The translations under genes and the position numbers were made by a program. 64,000 nucleotides of DNA from an uncultured Clostridia bacterium (lineage in GTDB: Bacteria; Bacillota; Clostridia; Lachnospirales; CAG-274), in NCBI GenBank assembly GCA_949948985.1, contig CATLIG010000003.1, positions 62,001 through 126,000 on the forward strand, given 5' to 3'. The notes under the pieces were generated by a model. It saw nothing but the letters and a program-made list of their open reading frames with translations, searched no databases and was not told the DNA's origin. Positions 1-8,755 of this stretch are shown one piece after another (position 1 is the stretch's first letter; every line of letters starts with the position of its first letter).

Positions 1-1245
1 ATTGAAAAAAGCAGTCCTCTTAAAGGAGAAATTACTATTGACGGCGCTAAAAACGCTGTTTTGCCTATTATCGCTTCAACAATTCTTACCGGAGAAAAAT
101 GCATTATTGAAAACGCGCCATTTTTAAAAGATGTTGAGATTATGCTTAAAATTCTTGAAGTACTTGGAGCTAAAACATCTTTTTGTGAAAAAGAAAAGAG
201 GATTGCTATAGATTGCCGGAAAATTTCGAATGTTCCGCTTCCCTATGAGCTTGTAAAAAAATTAAGGGCATCATTTTTATTTGCCGGACCGCTGCTGTCA
301 AGATTCGGTAAAGTTAATATACAAATGCCGGGAGGCTGTCCTATTGGAATACGACCGGTTGATTTGCATTTGAAAGGTTTTTCTATGCTTGGAGCTAAAA
401 TAAAGCAGGAGCATGGTAACATTGAGATAATTTCACAAGGTGTAAAGGGTAATAATATTTATTTGGATTTTCCAAGCGTCGGGGCAACTGAAAATATTAT
501 TATGGCGGCTGTATTGGCGGAAGGAGAAACAAATATATCAAACTGTTCTGTTGAGCCTGAAATAGTTGACCTAGCTGAATTCTTAAATAAAATGGGCGCT
601 TATATTTACGGGGCAGGAACAGACAGCATTAAAATTATCGGAGTGCCGGAGGTTTACGGAGCTGTGCACAGTATTATTCCTGATAGAATAGAAGCAGGCA
701 CTTTTATGATTGGAGCGGTTATTACAAAAGGAGATTTGATAATAAAAAATATTATATGCGACCATCTGAGACCTGTTATTGCAAAACTTAAAGATATGAA
801 TGTGGATGTGGAAGAAAATGAAAACTCAATACGAGTACATTCTGAAAATGAACTTATAAATACAGATGTAAAAACATTGCCGTTTCCCGGTTTTCCTACG
901 GATATGCAAGCTCAGTTTATGAGTCTTATGGCAGTTACTAAGGGTACAGGAATTATAAATGAAACTATTTTTGAAAACAGATTTATGCATGTGGGAGAGC
1001 TTAACAGAATGGGTGCTGATATTAAAGTGGAATCTAAGAGCGCTATTATAAAAGGAGTACCAAAACTTACAGGAACTCAGGTAAAAGCTACCGACCTCAG
1101 AGCAGGAGCGGCTCTTATATTATCGGCACTTGTTGCCGAGGGTGAAACAGAAATAAGCGACATATATCATATTGAACGGGGATATTGCAATATAGAGGAA
1201 AAAATAAGAAAGCTTGGTGGGAAAATAAAAAAGACAGAAGAATAG
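1..1245 (+). CDS. murA: UDP-N-acetylglucosamine 1-carboxyvinyltransferase MurA (5' partial)
   Basis: MurA transfers enolpyruvate from phosphoenolpyruvate to UDP-GlcNAc, the first committed step of peptidoglycan synthesis in the cytoplasm. The reading frame is open from base 1 and the first residues (PLKGEITIDGAKNAVLPI) match the conserved MurA N-terminus, so only a few codons are missing upstream; about 414 codons are present against a usual 417-430. The catalytic cysteine is visible in the loop PGGCPIGIRPVDLHL (Cys codon 337-339), so the enzyme is of the fosfomycin-sensitive Cys type. The late RPVDLHLKG and the C-terminal DLRAGAAL motif are also intact. spoIID follows after a 275-base gap. 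The TAG stop lies inside the left end of repeat element D1. Many Clostridia carry two murA genes; which one this is cannot be told. Confidence 0.96.
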   Translation: MEKSSPLKGEITIDGAKNAVLPIIASTILTGEKCIIENAPFLKDVEIMLKILEVLGAKTSFCEKEKRIAIDCRKISNVPLPYELVKKLRASFLFAGPLLSRFGKVNIQMPGGCPIGIRPVDLHLKGFSMLGAKIKQEHGNIEIISQGVKGNNIYLDFPSVGATENIIMAAVLAEGETNISNCSVEPEIVDLAEFLNKMGAYIYGAGTDSIKIIGVPEVYGAVHSIIPDRIEAGTFMIGAVITKGDLIIKNIICDHLRPVIAKLKDMNVDVEENENSIRVHSENELINTDVKTLPFPGFPTDMQAQFMSLMAVTKGTGIINETIFENRFMHVGELNRMGADIKVESKSAIIKGVPKLTGTQVKATDLRAGAALILSALVAEGETEISDIYHIERGYCNIEEKIRKLGGKIKKTEE

Positions 1246-1412
1246 ACTTATTTCGAAACTACAAAATTACATCAATTCAATAAAAAAGTATTTTATTCAA
1301 TGTTTCATCAAAAGGTGTTTTGCTTTTTAAATACCAAAAGCGTTAAGAAACATTGAATGAAATATTTTTTCTGACGATAACTATATCAGTGTAAAGCTTC
1401 GAAAGAAGTCTG
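1242..1412. repeat. Inverted-repeat element, family D copy 1 (full-length candidate)
   Basis: The ends are ATAGACTTATTTCGAAAC on the left and TTCGAAAGAAGTCT on the right, in inverted orientation about 170 bp apart. A second, inner inverted repeat (about 1288-1306 against 1346-1364, built on TTCAATGTTTC / GAAACATTGAA) makes the transcript strongly foldable. The left end contains the murA stop codon. Related ends are seen at 29235-29256 and 55777-55820. There is no coding capacity. Confidence 0.55.
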
Positions 1413-1520
1413 ACAGGTAATTAACTAACTTATAGTGAACCAACAAATTTTGCTGGCTGATGCAGATTAAAGGTTTTACAAAATATATTTTAGGCATAGA
1501 ATTTACAAGGGGTGATTTTT

Positions 1521-2522
1521 ATGCTTAAAATTTTAAAAAGCAAAGTTTTTGTGAAAACCGGTATATTTTCCATATATTTGATTTTTACTTCCGTTTTACT
1601 TCCTTATATTATAACAGAAGTATTTTTTAACGATTATAATACTGTAGTTTTGCAAAATTATTATATAAATCAAAAGGAAAAAGATGATACAGAGGATTTA
1701 AATAGTTTTACGGAAGAAAAAAATATGGGAGATTTATTAATAAAGGAAGAAAATCCCCAAATGGAATCGTATATAATAGGTGTAGTGGCAGCGGAAATGC
1801 CTGTTTCTTTTCACAAGGAGGCTCTTAAAGCTCAGGCTGTCGCCGCAAGAACATACGCTTATAGACAGGTTGGAAATGGTGAGATTAATCCTGAGAATAT
1901 TGGACAGGCTTTTATTACTGTCGATGAGATGAAAAAAAATTGGGGAAGTAATTTTGAAAGCAACTTTAAAAAAGTTTCAGACGCTGTAAATAAAACAAAA
2001 AATGAGATTATGGTATACAGGGGAGAACCTATTTTAGCCGCGTTTCATTCTACCAGTGGTGGTATGACAGAAAATTCGGAAAACGTATGGTCGGAAAAAC
2101 TTGATTATCTTAAAAGTGTAGACAGCCACGGAGATGAAAACGCTCCCGGATTTTTAAATATATGCAGGTTTCCAAAAAATGAGTTTATTAAAAAGTTCAG
2201 TGAAAACGGAGCAATATTTTCGGAGAATATCCAAAATGATATTTCTGAGTTAAAAAGGACAGAGGCGGGATATGTTTCAAGTATAAAAATAGGTGGAAAA
2301 GTTTTTAAAGGTTCTGATGTCAGAAAAATACTTTCTCTTAAATCGGCAAATTTTGATATTTTATATGAAAATGATGAAATTGTTTTTAAAACAAAGGGAT
2401 ATGGGCATGGTGCGGGAATGAGTCAGTATGGCGCTAATTTTATGGCTCTTGACGGAGATGATTACAAAAAAATTTTATCACATTATTATTATGGGGTTGA
2501 ATTTATTTCAATAAAAGGATAA
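1521..2522 (+). CDS. spoIID: Stage II sporulation protein D, SpoIID
   Basis: SpoIID is a membrane-anchored lytic transglycosylase that, with SpoIIM and SpoIIP, degrades septal peptidoglycan during forespore engulfment. The protein has 333 residues, the usual size. A single membrane anchor lies at residues 12-32, and the SpoIID domain starts near residue 80 with SYIIGVVAAEMP (catalytic Glu about residue 92) and EALKAQAVAARTYA. It continues through the AFHSTSGG loop and ends with the signature GYGHGAGMSQYGA. The start is put at ATG 1521 because AAGGGG lies 8-12 bases upstream; the GTG at 1512 overlaps that ribosome site. It sits downstream of murA, as in many spore formers, but the usual spoIIQ or spoIIID neighbour is absent. 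This is the main sign that the host sporulates. Confidence 0.95.
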   Translation: MLKILKSKVFVKTGIFSIYLIFTSVLLPYIITEVFFNDYNTVVLQNYYINQKEKDDTEDLNSFTEEKNMGDLLIKEENPQMESYIIGVVAAEMPVSFHKEALKAQAVAARTYAYRQVGNGEINPENIGQAFITVDEMKKNWGSNFESNFKKVSDAVNKTKNEIMVYRGEPILAAFHSTSGGMTENSENVWSEKLDYLKSVDSHGDENAPGFLNICRFPKNEFIKKFSENGAIFSENIQNDISELKRTEAGYVSSIKIGGKVFKGSDVRKILSLKSANFDILYENDEIVFKTKGYGHGAGMSQYGANFMALDGDDYKKILSHYYYGVEFISIKG

Positions 2523-2544
2523 AATATATAGAGAAATGAGATTA

Positions 2545-2646
2545 TAACAATTAGCGGAATTTTTAGAGTGAAATAATAAAATAATTTCTTTATACATCAG
2601 GTTTTATTAAAAATAATCTGTTTATTTTTTTATTGTTTCGCTACAA
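2545..2646. repeat. Palindromic repeat element, family A copy 1
   Basis: The left arm AGTGAAATAATAAAATAATT and right arm TTTTTTATTGTTTCGCTACA are inverted, with the family's central CATCAGGTTTTATTAAAAAT between them. The right end runs straight into family B copy 1. With that copy it fills the 328-base gap between spoIID and ftsH. Confidence 0.65.
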
Positions 2647-2812
2647 TAGACTTGTTTAATAACCTAAGTGATGACGATTGACAATAGATTTTTTCGTCAG
2701 ACGAAACTTAATTTTTGAGGTAATACTTGAAAAGTATTTCAAAAAAATTAAATAAAATATAGCGGAAAAAGCTATGTCAAGAGGCATTGCAGAGGTTATT
2801 GAACAGCCTAAT
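2647..2812. repeat. Inverted-repeat element, family B copy 1
   Basis: The ends are TAGACTTGTTTAATAACC and GGTTATTGAACAGCCTA in inverted orientation, spanning 166 bp. Read on the minus strand, the interior aligns with copy B3 at 10381-10542 (shared CTTTTTCC, TAATTTTTTTGAAAT, CAAAAATTA and GTCTGAC blocks). This makes it a dispersed family rather than a chance palindrome. Confidence 0.65.
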
Positions 2813-2850
2813 ACATAAAAACTAACGTACAAAGGAGAAAACAGTAAATT

Positions 2851-4776
2851 ATGCAGAATGATTCTGATTTTAAAAGAAATGAAAACAAACAAAACAAAGA
2901 CGGTAATCAGCCAAATAATTCAAATAATAAAAAAATACTTCTGGGAGTTTTGGCATTCGCATTGGTTTCAACTTTTTTACTGAATATTCTGATGACTTCT
3001 TTTTCAGGCTCAAATATGCTTGAAATAAAATACAGTGATTTTATAACGCTTCTTGAAAAAGATGCTGTCAAAAATGTTGAGATACAAAACGACAGGCTGA
3101 TTATAAATACAGATGTGTCCAAAATTGATTTGCCGGAGGCGATGAACAGATTTAACAAAACCAGTGAAATGGTTTTTTATACTGGTCTTGTGGGAGATAC
3201 TGAACTTGTTAAAACAATGAAAGAGCATAATGTGAAATTCTCAAGAAAGGTGACAAACTCTTCTCCTGTTATTGATTTTTTCACATCATGGATTATGCCT
3301 ATTTTATTTCTTTATATAGCCTTTTCACTTATTATGCATTTCGCAGCCAAGAAGCTTGGCGGCGGAGGACTTATGGGAGTTGGAAAAAGCAATGCTAAAG
3401 TTTATATGCAGAAAGAAACGGGGGTTACCTTTAAAGATGTTGCCGGTCAAGAGGAGGCTAAGGAATCTCTTCAGGAAATTATTGATTTTCTCCATAATCC
3501 TGACAAATACATTAAAATAGGAGCGAAACAGCCCAAGGGAGCTTTGCTTGTAGGACCTCCGGGTACCGGTAAAACTCTTCTCGCTAAAGCTGTCGCAGGT
3601 GAGGCGAATGTTACGTTTATGTCTCTTTCAGGCTCTGATTTTGTTGAAATGTTTGTGGGAGTAGGAGCGTCAAGAGTGCGGGATTTGTTTAAGCAGGCGT
3701 CTGAAAACGCTCCGTGCATTATTTTTATTGACGAAATAGACGCTATAGGCAAAAAACGTGACGGCTCTATGAACAGCAACGATGAAAGAGAACAAACTCT
3801 TAACCAGCTTTTATCCGAAATGGACGGATTTGACTCATCAAAGGCTATTGTTATACTTGCAGCAACAAACAGACCGGATGTGCTTGATAAAGCTCTTTTG
3901 CGTCCGGGACGTTTTGACAGAAGAATAATTGTTGAAAAACCTGATTTGACAGGAAGAGAAGATATCCTTAAAGTTCATTCCAAAGATGTTGTGCTTGGTG
4001 ATGATGTAGACCTTCACGCTATGGCTTTGGCCACAAGCGGAGCGGCGGGAGCAGACCTTGCCAACATGGTAAACGAGGCAGCTCTCAGAGCGGTAAGAAT
4101 GGGCCGTGAAAAGGTCTTGCAGGAAGACCTTATGGAAGCTGTGGAGGTTATTATAGCGGGAAAAGAGAAGAAGGACAGAATACTTTCGCCAAAAGAAAAA
4201 AGAATTGTCGCTTTTCACGAGGTGGGGCATGCTTTAGCGTCCGCTTTGCAGAAAAACTCCCAGCCTGTTCAGAAAATAACTATTGTACCACGTACAATGG
4301 GCGCTTTAGGGTATACAATGCAGATGCCTGAAGAAGAAAAATATCTTATGACAAAAGATGAGATGATTTCGGAAATTACAGTTTTGCTTGCCGGAAGAAC
4401 AGCGGAGGAGATTGTATTTGAAATTGCTACGACAGGAGCGGCTAACGATATTGAACGGGCTACTAAAATGGCAAGGTCTATGGTTTCTCAATATGGTATG
4501 AGTGATAAGTTTGATATGATGGCTCTTGAAAATACTGAAAATAAATATCTTGACGGGAGAAATGTTTCTTTATGCGGTGAAAATACAGTAGCTAAACTTG
4601 ACGAGGAAGTGCTTAATATTATTCGCTCATGTCATAAAAGAGCAGAAGAGCTTTTAGTCAAAAACAGAGAGGCTCTTGACAAAATTGCTGAGTATTTGTA
4701 TGAAAAGGAAACAATAACAGGCGAGCAGTTTATGGAGATTCTTAAGGAAGTCAGAGGAGAAGATGAAGAACTATAA
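2851..4776 (+). CDS. ftsH: ATP-dependent zinc metalloprotease FtsH (first copy)
   Basis: FtsH is a hexameric membrane AAA+ protease that extracts and degrades misfolded membrane proteins and short-lived regulators. The protein has 641 residues. Two membrane segments lie at about 28-50 and 145-168, flanking an extracytoplasmic domain. The AAA+ module carries Walker A GPPGTGKT (about residue 235), the pore loop MFVG, Walker B IIFIDEID and the second region of homology [17 protein letters not shown]. The zinc site is HEVGH (about residue 456), with the third ligand region TTGAANDIERAT. ATG 2851 has AAAGGAGAA upstream. This copy has HEVGH where the second copy at 49137-51104 has the more usual HEAGH, and the two differ strongly outside the AAA core, so they are old paralogues. 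Its stop overlaps the next gene. Confidence 0.97.
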   Translation: MQNDSDFKRNENKQNKDGNQPNNSNNKKILLGVLAFALVSTFLLNILMTSFSGSNMLEIKYSDFITLLEKDAVKNVEIQNDRLIINTDVSKIDLPEAMNRFNKTSEMVFYTGLVGDTELVKTMKEHNVKFSRKVTNSSPVIDFFTSWIMPILFLYIAFSLIMHFAAKKLGGGGLMGVGKSNAKVYMQKETGVTFKDVAGQEEAKESLQEIIDFLHNPDKYIKIGAKQPKGALLVGPPGTGKTLLAKAVAGEANVTFMSLSGSDFVEMFVGVGASRVRDLFKQASENAPCIIFIDEIDAIGKKRDGSMNSNDEREQTLNQLLSEMDGFDSSKAIVILAATNRPDVLDKALLRPGRFDRRIIVEKPDLTGREDILKVHSKDVVLGDDVDLHAMALATSGAAGADLANMVNEAALRAVRMGREKVLQEDLMEAVEVIIAGKEKKDRILSPKEKRIVAFHEVGHALASALQKNSQPVQKITIVPRTMGALGYTMQMPEEEKYLMTKDEMISEITVLLAGRTAEEIVFEIATTGAANDIERATKMARSMVSQYGMSDKFDMMALENTENKYLDGRNVSLCGENTVAKLDEEVLNIIRSCHKRAEELLVKNREALDKIAEYLYEKETITGEQFMEILKEVRGEDEEL

Positions 4777-5323
4777 AAATATCTGTTTCAAAAATGAAGA
4801 GATGTTATGTAAGACTAATATGAAAAAATTATTTATGGCTATTATAATTTTTGCTGTTACAGCGTTTATGACATCTGTATGTTTTGCGGGAGATATTCCG
4901 GAAACTTTGCTTTATGATGATTTGTCGACTGTATATTTTGGAATTGTTAAAAGTATTAATTATGAAAATAAAAGTATTTCTGTAATTCAATATAAAAATG
5001 TCAAAGGCGAATTTTATAAGGGCAAAGAAATAAAGTACAATAATTATTACTTTATCAATCCTGTATCCGAAGTTAAAATTCCGGTTGAAAATGAGATATA
5101 TTTATGTGGTTATACCGATGAGAACAATCCTCTTTATATATGGAAAGTATCAGGTACGGAAACTGAAAGTCTGACGGTTGAGTGTGATGACAATATGTCA
5201 AAACGGTTACAGGAATATCTGAATGAGGGCAGGTTTACAGAAAAGGAAATTATAAGATTTATGAAAAAACTTATTGCGTCAGGCAATGTGTTTTTGAAAA
5301 ATTCAGGAGGTATTTTATTTTGA
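4763..5323 (+). CDS. Secreted or membrane-anchored protein of unknown function
   Basis: I do not recognise this family. From Met at 4820 the N-terminus is a clear signal sequence: two lysines, a hydrophobic stretch of about 18 residues, then VCFAG as a likely cleavage site. The mature part of about 140 residues is rich in Tyr, Lys and Asn and is predicted beta-rich. The earliest start, ATG 4763, overlaps the end of ftsH and would give a 19-residue leader before the signal; ATG 4820 is equally possible because neither has a textbook ribosome site. It overlaps the next gene (TTG 5320 within the TGA stop), so it is translationally coupled to the ABC transporter and may be an accessory of it. Confidence 0.7.
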   Translation: MKNYKNICFKNEEMLCKTNMKKLFMAIIIFAVTAFMTSVCFAGDIPETLLYDDLSTVYFGIVKSINYENKSISVIQYKNVKGEFYKGKEIKYNNYYFINPVSEVKIPVENEIYLCGYTDENNPLYIWKVSGTETESLTVECDDNMSKRLQEYLNEGRFTEKEIIRFMKKLIASGNVFLKNSGGILF

Positions 5324-6288
5324 TAGAAGTTAAAAATCTTACAAAAGTTTATGGCAGAAATGTTGCTGTCGATAATATTTCATTTGTTGTAGGCGATGGT
5401 GAAATTGTAGGTTTTTTGGGACCAAACGGAGCGGGAAAAACTACTACCATGAATATTATGACAGGGTATATATCGGCAACAAAGGGTGATGTTGATATTA
5501 ACGGATACAATATTTTAAAAGAACCTGAAAAAGCGAAAAAGCAAATAGGATATCTTCCGGATACCCCTCCGCTTTACGGGGATATGAGAGTATGCGAGTA
5601 TCTTAATTTTGTATGTGATATAAAAGGAGTTTCTAAAGATAAAAGAAAAGATATGCTAAATGAAATATATAATATTGTAAAAATAAAAGACGTGGAAAAA
5701 AGAGTTATTAAAAATCTGTCAAAGGGATACAGACAGAGAGTAGGACTAGCACAAGCTCTTGTTGGATTTCCTGATGTACTTATTCTTGACGAGCCTACAG
5801 TTGGGCTTGACCCTAAACAGATTATTGAAATGCGTGAGGTTATTAAAGAACTTGGTCAAAGACACACCGTTATTTTAAGCTCACATATTCTTTCAGAGGT
5901 AAACGCCGTATGCGATAAAATAATTATTATAAATAACGGGAAAATAGCTGTTAAACTTAATACAAAAGATTTTGAGAATATGTCCTCCGATTTGTTTAAT
6001 ATAAGATTTAAAGCGAATAAGCCGGCAGACGAGATTTTGAGAATATTTGAGAAATTTAAACCTGTATACAACGGAGAAGAAGAAAAAGGAACTTTTGATT
6101 TTTTATTGTACAAGGAAGAAAAAAAGGATTGCCGTGAGGAAATATTTAATATTTCAGCAGAGAACAATTTGCCTGTTCTTATGTTTAAACCAGTGATATT
6201 TTCTCTTGAGGATTTATTCCTCAAGGTTATTAACGAAGATTATTCAGAAAACGATATTATTACAACAAACGGAAAAGAGGAGGTCTAA
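5320..6288 (+). CDS. ABC transporter ATP-binding protein, GldA/NatA type
   Basis: This is the nucleotide-binding subunit of an ABC-2 type exporter. Walker A GPNGAGKTT lies near residues 34-42, the signature LSKGYRQRVGLAQAL is intact, and Walker B VLILDEPTVGLDP is followed by the H-loop SSHIL. A C-terminal extension of about 100 residues is typical of the GldA/CcmA-like class. The start is TTG 5320, nine bases after AGGAGG (5305-5310), and it overlaps the upstream TGA. The permease (6291) and a GldG-like protein (7167) follow in one tight operon. The substrate is unknown; in Bacteroidetes the Gld proteins belong to gliding motility, but homologues in Clostridia are not linked to gliding. Confidence 0.93.
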   Translation: MIEVKNLTKVYGRNVAVDNISFVVGDGEIVGFLGPNGAGKTTTMNIMTGYISATKGDVDINGYNILKEPEKAKKQIGYLPDTPPLYGDMRVCEYLNFVCDIKGVSKDKRKDMLNEIYNIVKIKDVEKRVIKNLSKGYRQRVGLAQALVGFPDVLILDEPTVGLDPKQIIEMREVIKELGQRHTVILSSHILSEVNAVCDKIIIINNGKIAVKLNTKDFENMSSDLFNIRFKANKPADEILRIFEKFKPVYNGEEEKGTFDFLLYKEEKKDCREEIFNISAENNLPVLMFKPVIFSLEDLFLKVINEDYSENDIITTNGKEEV

Positions 6289-6290
6289 AT

Positions 6291-7154
6291 ATGAACGCTG
6301 TATTTAAAAAAGAACTACATACATATTTCAACACGTTATCAGGATATGTTTTTCTGGGATTTTTTGTTCTTATAAACGCCTATTTCTTTTCACAAATTAA
6401 TATTGGAGGGGGAAACTCTGACTACTCATCAACGCTGACATATACTTTTTCTATGTTTCTTATTCTTATTCCTGTACTTACAATGAGACTTTTCGCGGAA
6501 GAAGTACGACAGAGAACAGACCAGCTTTTATATACTTCCCCAATAAGCGTATGGAAAATTGTATTTGGCAAGTTTTTTGCCGCAGCGTCTGTTTTTCTTA
6601 TAGGTACGGCTGTTACAGCATTGTTTCCGGTTATAATGAGCTATTACGGAGAGGTTAATTTTACACAGACTTTCAGTTGTTTTTTGGGATATTTTCTTTT
6701 GGGCGCGGCTCTTATTTCCGTAGGTCTTTTTATATCTGTTCTTACGGACAACCAGATTATAGCCGCTGTAGGAACTTTCGCGGCGGTGTTCTTTATTCTT
6801 ATGATGGACGGAATTATAAAAAGTATGCCTGACGACCCGTTTTCCTCCGCTGTTTTTACGGCTATGGTAATTATATTTATTTCTTTTGTTTTATACAGCG
6901 GAACAAAAAATATTATTGTTTCTGTTATATTTTCGGTGATATGTATTGTAGCTGAAGCCGGCGTTTATTTATATGATAACTCTGTTTTTGAAAGTCTTAT
7001 AGCTAAGACTCTTGAATGGTTTTCTGTAGTAAATCATTTTGAGAGTTTTTATATGGGAATTTTTAAACTCTCAGACATAGTTTATTATTCTTCTTTTATA
7101 TTTGTTTTTCTATACGTTACGGTAAATACCATCGAAAAAAGAAGATGGAGATAG
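6291..7154 (+). CDS. ABC-2 type transporter permease (GldF-like)
   Basis: This is an integral membrane protein of 287 residues with six hydrophobic segments, at about 17-40, 55-75, 97-123, 137-162, 167-188 and 196-225, plus a last one near 255-278. The conserved RLFAEEVRQRTDQLLYTSPIS stretch after the second helix marks the ABC-2/GldF family. It begins two bases after the ATPase stop behind AGAGGAGG and pairs with that ATPase. Together with the next gene it forms the GldA-GldF-GldG set; the transported substrate is not evident. Confidence 0.9.
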   Translation: MNAVFKKELHTYFNTLSGYVFLGFFVLINAYFFSQINIGGGNSDYSSTLTYTFSMFLILIPVLTMRLFAEEVRQRTDQLLYTSPISVWKIVFGKFFAAASVFLIGTAVTALFPVIMSYYGEVNFTQTFSCFLGYFLLGAALISVGLFISVLTDNQIIAAVGTFAAVFFILMMDGIIKSMPDDPFSSAVFTAMVIIFISFVLYSGTKNIIVSVIFSVICIVAEAGVYLYDNSVFESLIAKTLEWFSVVNHFESFYMGIFKLSDIVYYSSFIFVFLYVTVNTIEKRRWR

Positions 7155-7166
7155 GAGGAATTTTTT

Positions 7167-8573
7167 ATGGACAAAAAACTTATGTACGGCACATTCTCCG
7201 CTGTATCTATATTGATTGTTATTGCCGTTCTTATTTTTGTTAATCTTATTTTTGAGAAAATAAATATTCAGACAGACCTTACGAAAGAGGGCCTGTATAC
7301 AATTACAGATGATTCAAAAGAGGCTTTGGGTAAAATATCGGAAGATGTGAATATATACGTTATCGCTGAAACAGGACAGGAAGACGAGAGAGTAAGAGAG
7401 TTACTTGACGAGTATACAAAAAATTCATCAAAAATTTCCGTACAATATATAAATCCTTATACAAATCCTGAATTTGTAAAAGGATTCTCCGAAAACGGAG
7501 AGGAAATTGAAAACGGCAGTATTATTGTTAAAAACGATAAAAAATTTAAAGTTATAAAACCTATGGAACTTTATGAAAGACAAGCCAATTATTACACCAA
7601 TACATACACGGTTACAGGAATATCGGCAGAGTCGGAAATTACAAACGCAATTAATTTTGTGTCAATGGGTGAAACTCCTGTAATATACTATGTTGTCGGT
7701 CACAATGAAAAAGGAATTTCACAAACTTTAAAAAGCGCTTTTGAAAAAATAAATTACGAGGTAAAAGACCTTAATATTACAAAAGAAAAAGGAATTCCTG
7801 ATGACTGCCGTATGCTGTTTATTACAACCCCTTTAAATGACTACTCAAAAAATGAGGCTGACAGCGTTATTAATTATCTCTTAAAAGACGGCAGAGCGAT
7901 GGTTTTTCTTGACAGAACCGAAAATACTCCCAATCTTGACAGTATTTTATCGGCATATGGAGTGAAAATGGGAAACGAAACAGTTTTTGAGGGAAACTCT
8001 GATTATTATACAAATTATCCAACATGGCTTATGCCAGAGGTACAAAGTGGAAACGAAATTACGGAAATAATTGTAAAGAGCGGATATCCTGTTATGGTTA
8101 TGGAGGCTCAGGGAATAGAAAGCCTAGAGCTTAAAAAAGAATCCGTTATTATAGAGCCTCTTCTTAAAACAACGGAGTCTTCTTACGGAAAATCCTCAAA
8201 GGAATATAAAACCGTTAATTTTGAACAGGGAGATAAAACAGGCCCTTTTAATATTGCTGTGGCTATAACAGACTCATATTATACAGATACAAATCATTTA
8301 TCAAAGATTATTGTATGCGGTTCTTCAAGTATTATAACAGAGGAACTTATAAGGGAAGTTCCGACAAGTCTTATGTTTGTTGTATATTCCGCAAACTGGC
8401 TTAAAGACGGAGAGGACACTACAATATATATTCCTCCAAAAAGCCTTGAGCCTGACCTTATCGCTGTTCCTGACGGAACAAAAAGAAATATAACTATATT
8501 TGTGTGTGCTGTTATACCTGCTGTTATATTTATTTTCGGAATTGTTGTGTGGTACAGAAGAAAGTATAGCTGA
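7167..8573 (+). CDS. GldG-family ABC transporter auxiliary protein
   Basis: The protein has 468 residues, with an N-terminal membrane anchor (about 10-30) and a C-terminal membrane helix (about 443-463) around a large extracytoplasmic part. The sequence following the first helix, DLTKEGLYTITDDSKEAL, is the hallmark of the GldG/ABC_transp_aux family, which adopts an IFT52-like fold. AGGAGG precedes ATG 7167 after a 12-base gap from the permease. It is presumed to be a non-catalytic partner of the exporter. Confidence 0.88.
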   Translation: MDKKLMYGTFSAVSILIVIAVLIFVNLIFEKINIQTDLTKEGLYTITDDSKEALGKISEDVNIYVIAETGQEDERVRELLDEYTKNSSKISVQYINPYTNPEFVKGFSENGEEIENGSIIVKNDKKFKVIKPMELYERQANYYTNTYTVTGISAESEITNAINFVSMGETPVIYYVVGHNEKGISQTLKSAFEKINYEVKDLNITKEKGIPDDCRMLFITTPLNDYSKNEADSVINYLLKDGRAMVFLDRTENTPNLDSILSAYGVKMGNETVFEGNSDYYTNYPTWLMPEVQSGNEITEIIVKSGYPVMVMEAQGIESLELKKESVIIEPLLKTTESSYGKSSKEYKTVNFEQGDKTGPFNIAVAITDSYYTDTNHLSKIIVCGSSSIITEELIREVPTSLMFVVYSANWLKDGEDTTIYIPPKSLEPDLIAVPDGTKRNITIFVCAVIPAVIFIFGIVVWYRRKYS

Positions 8574-8695
8574 TACAGTAATCAGCTTTAAAATAAGGCA
8601 GGATAAAAATTATTTTTACAGGAAGGCGGAGAAAGTGTTATACTCCTGTGCCGAACGATATTAATACAGCAAAAAGGATTTTCAGACGGTTGATA

Positions 8696-8716
8696 TTTTT
8701 AAACTGATTGACTATA
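8696..8716. repeat. Solo terminal repeat of family C
   Basis: The sequence TTTTTAAACTGATTGACTATA matches the right end of family C elements (AAGTTGATTGACTATA) with one change. The other end is not found, so this is a remnant within the 173-base gap between the GldG-like gene and the DUF4340 gene. Confidence 0.45.
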
Positions 8717-8755
8717 ATTTATAAAATTATTGATTGTTTTTAAAGGGTGATGCTT

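Noticed and set aside
1495-1503. Sigma-E type -10 (CATAGAATT) before spoIID
   Set aside because: It would place the transcription start inside the ribosome site and no suitable -35 lies 14-16 bases upstream.
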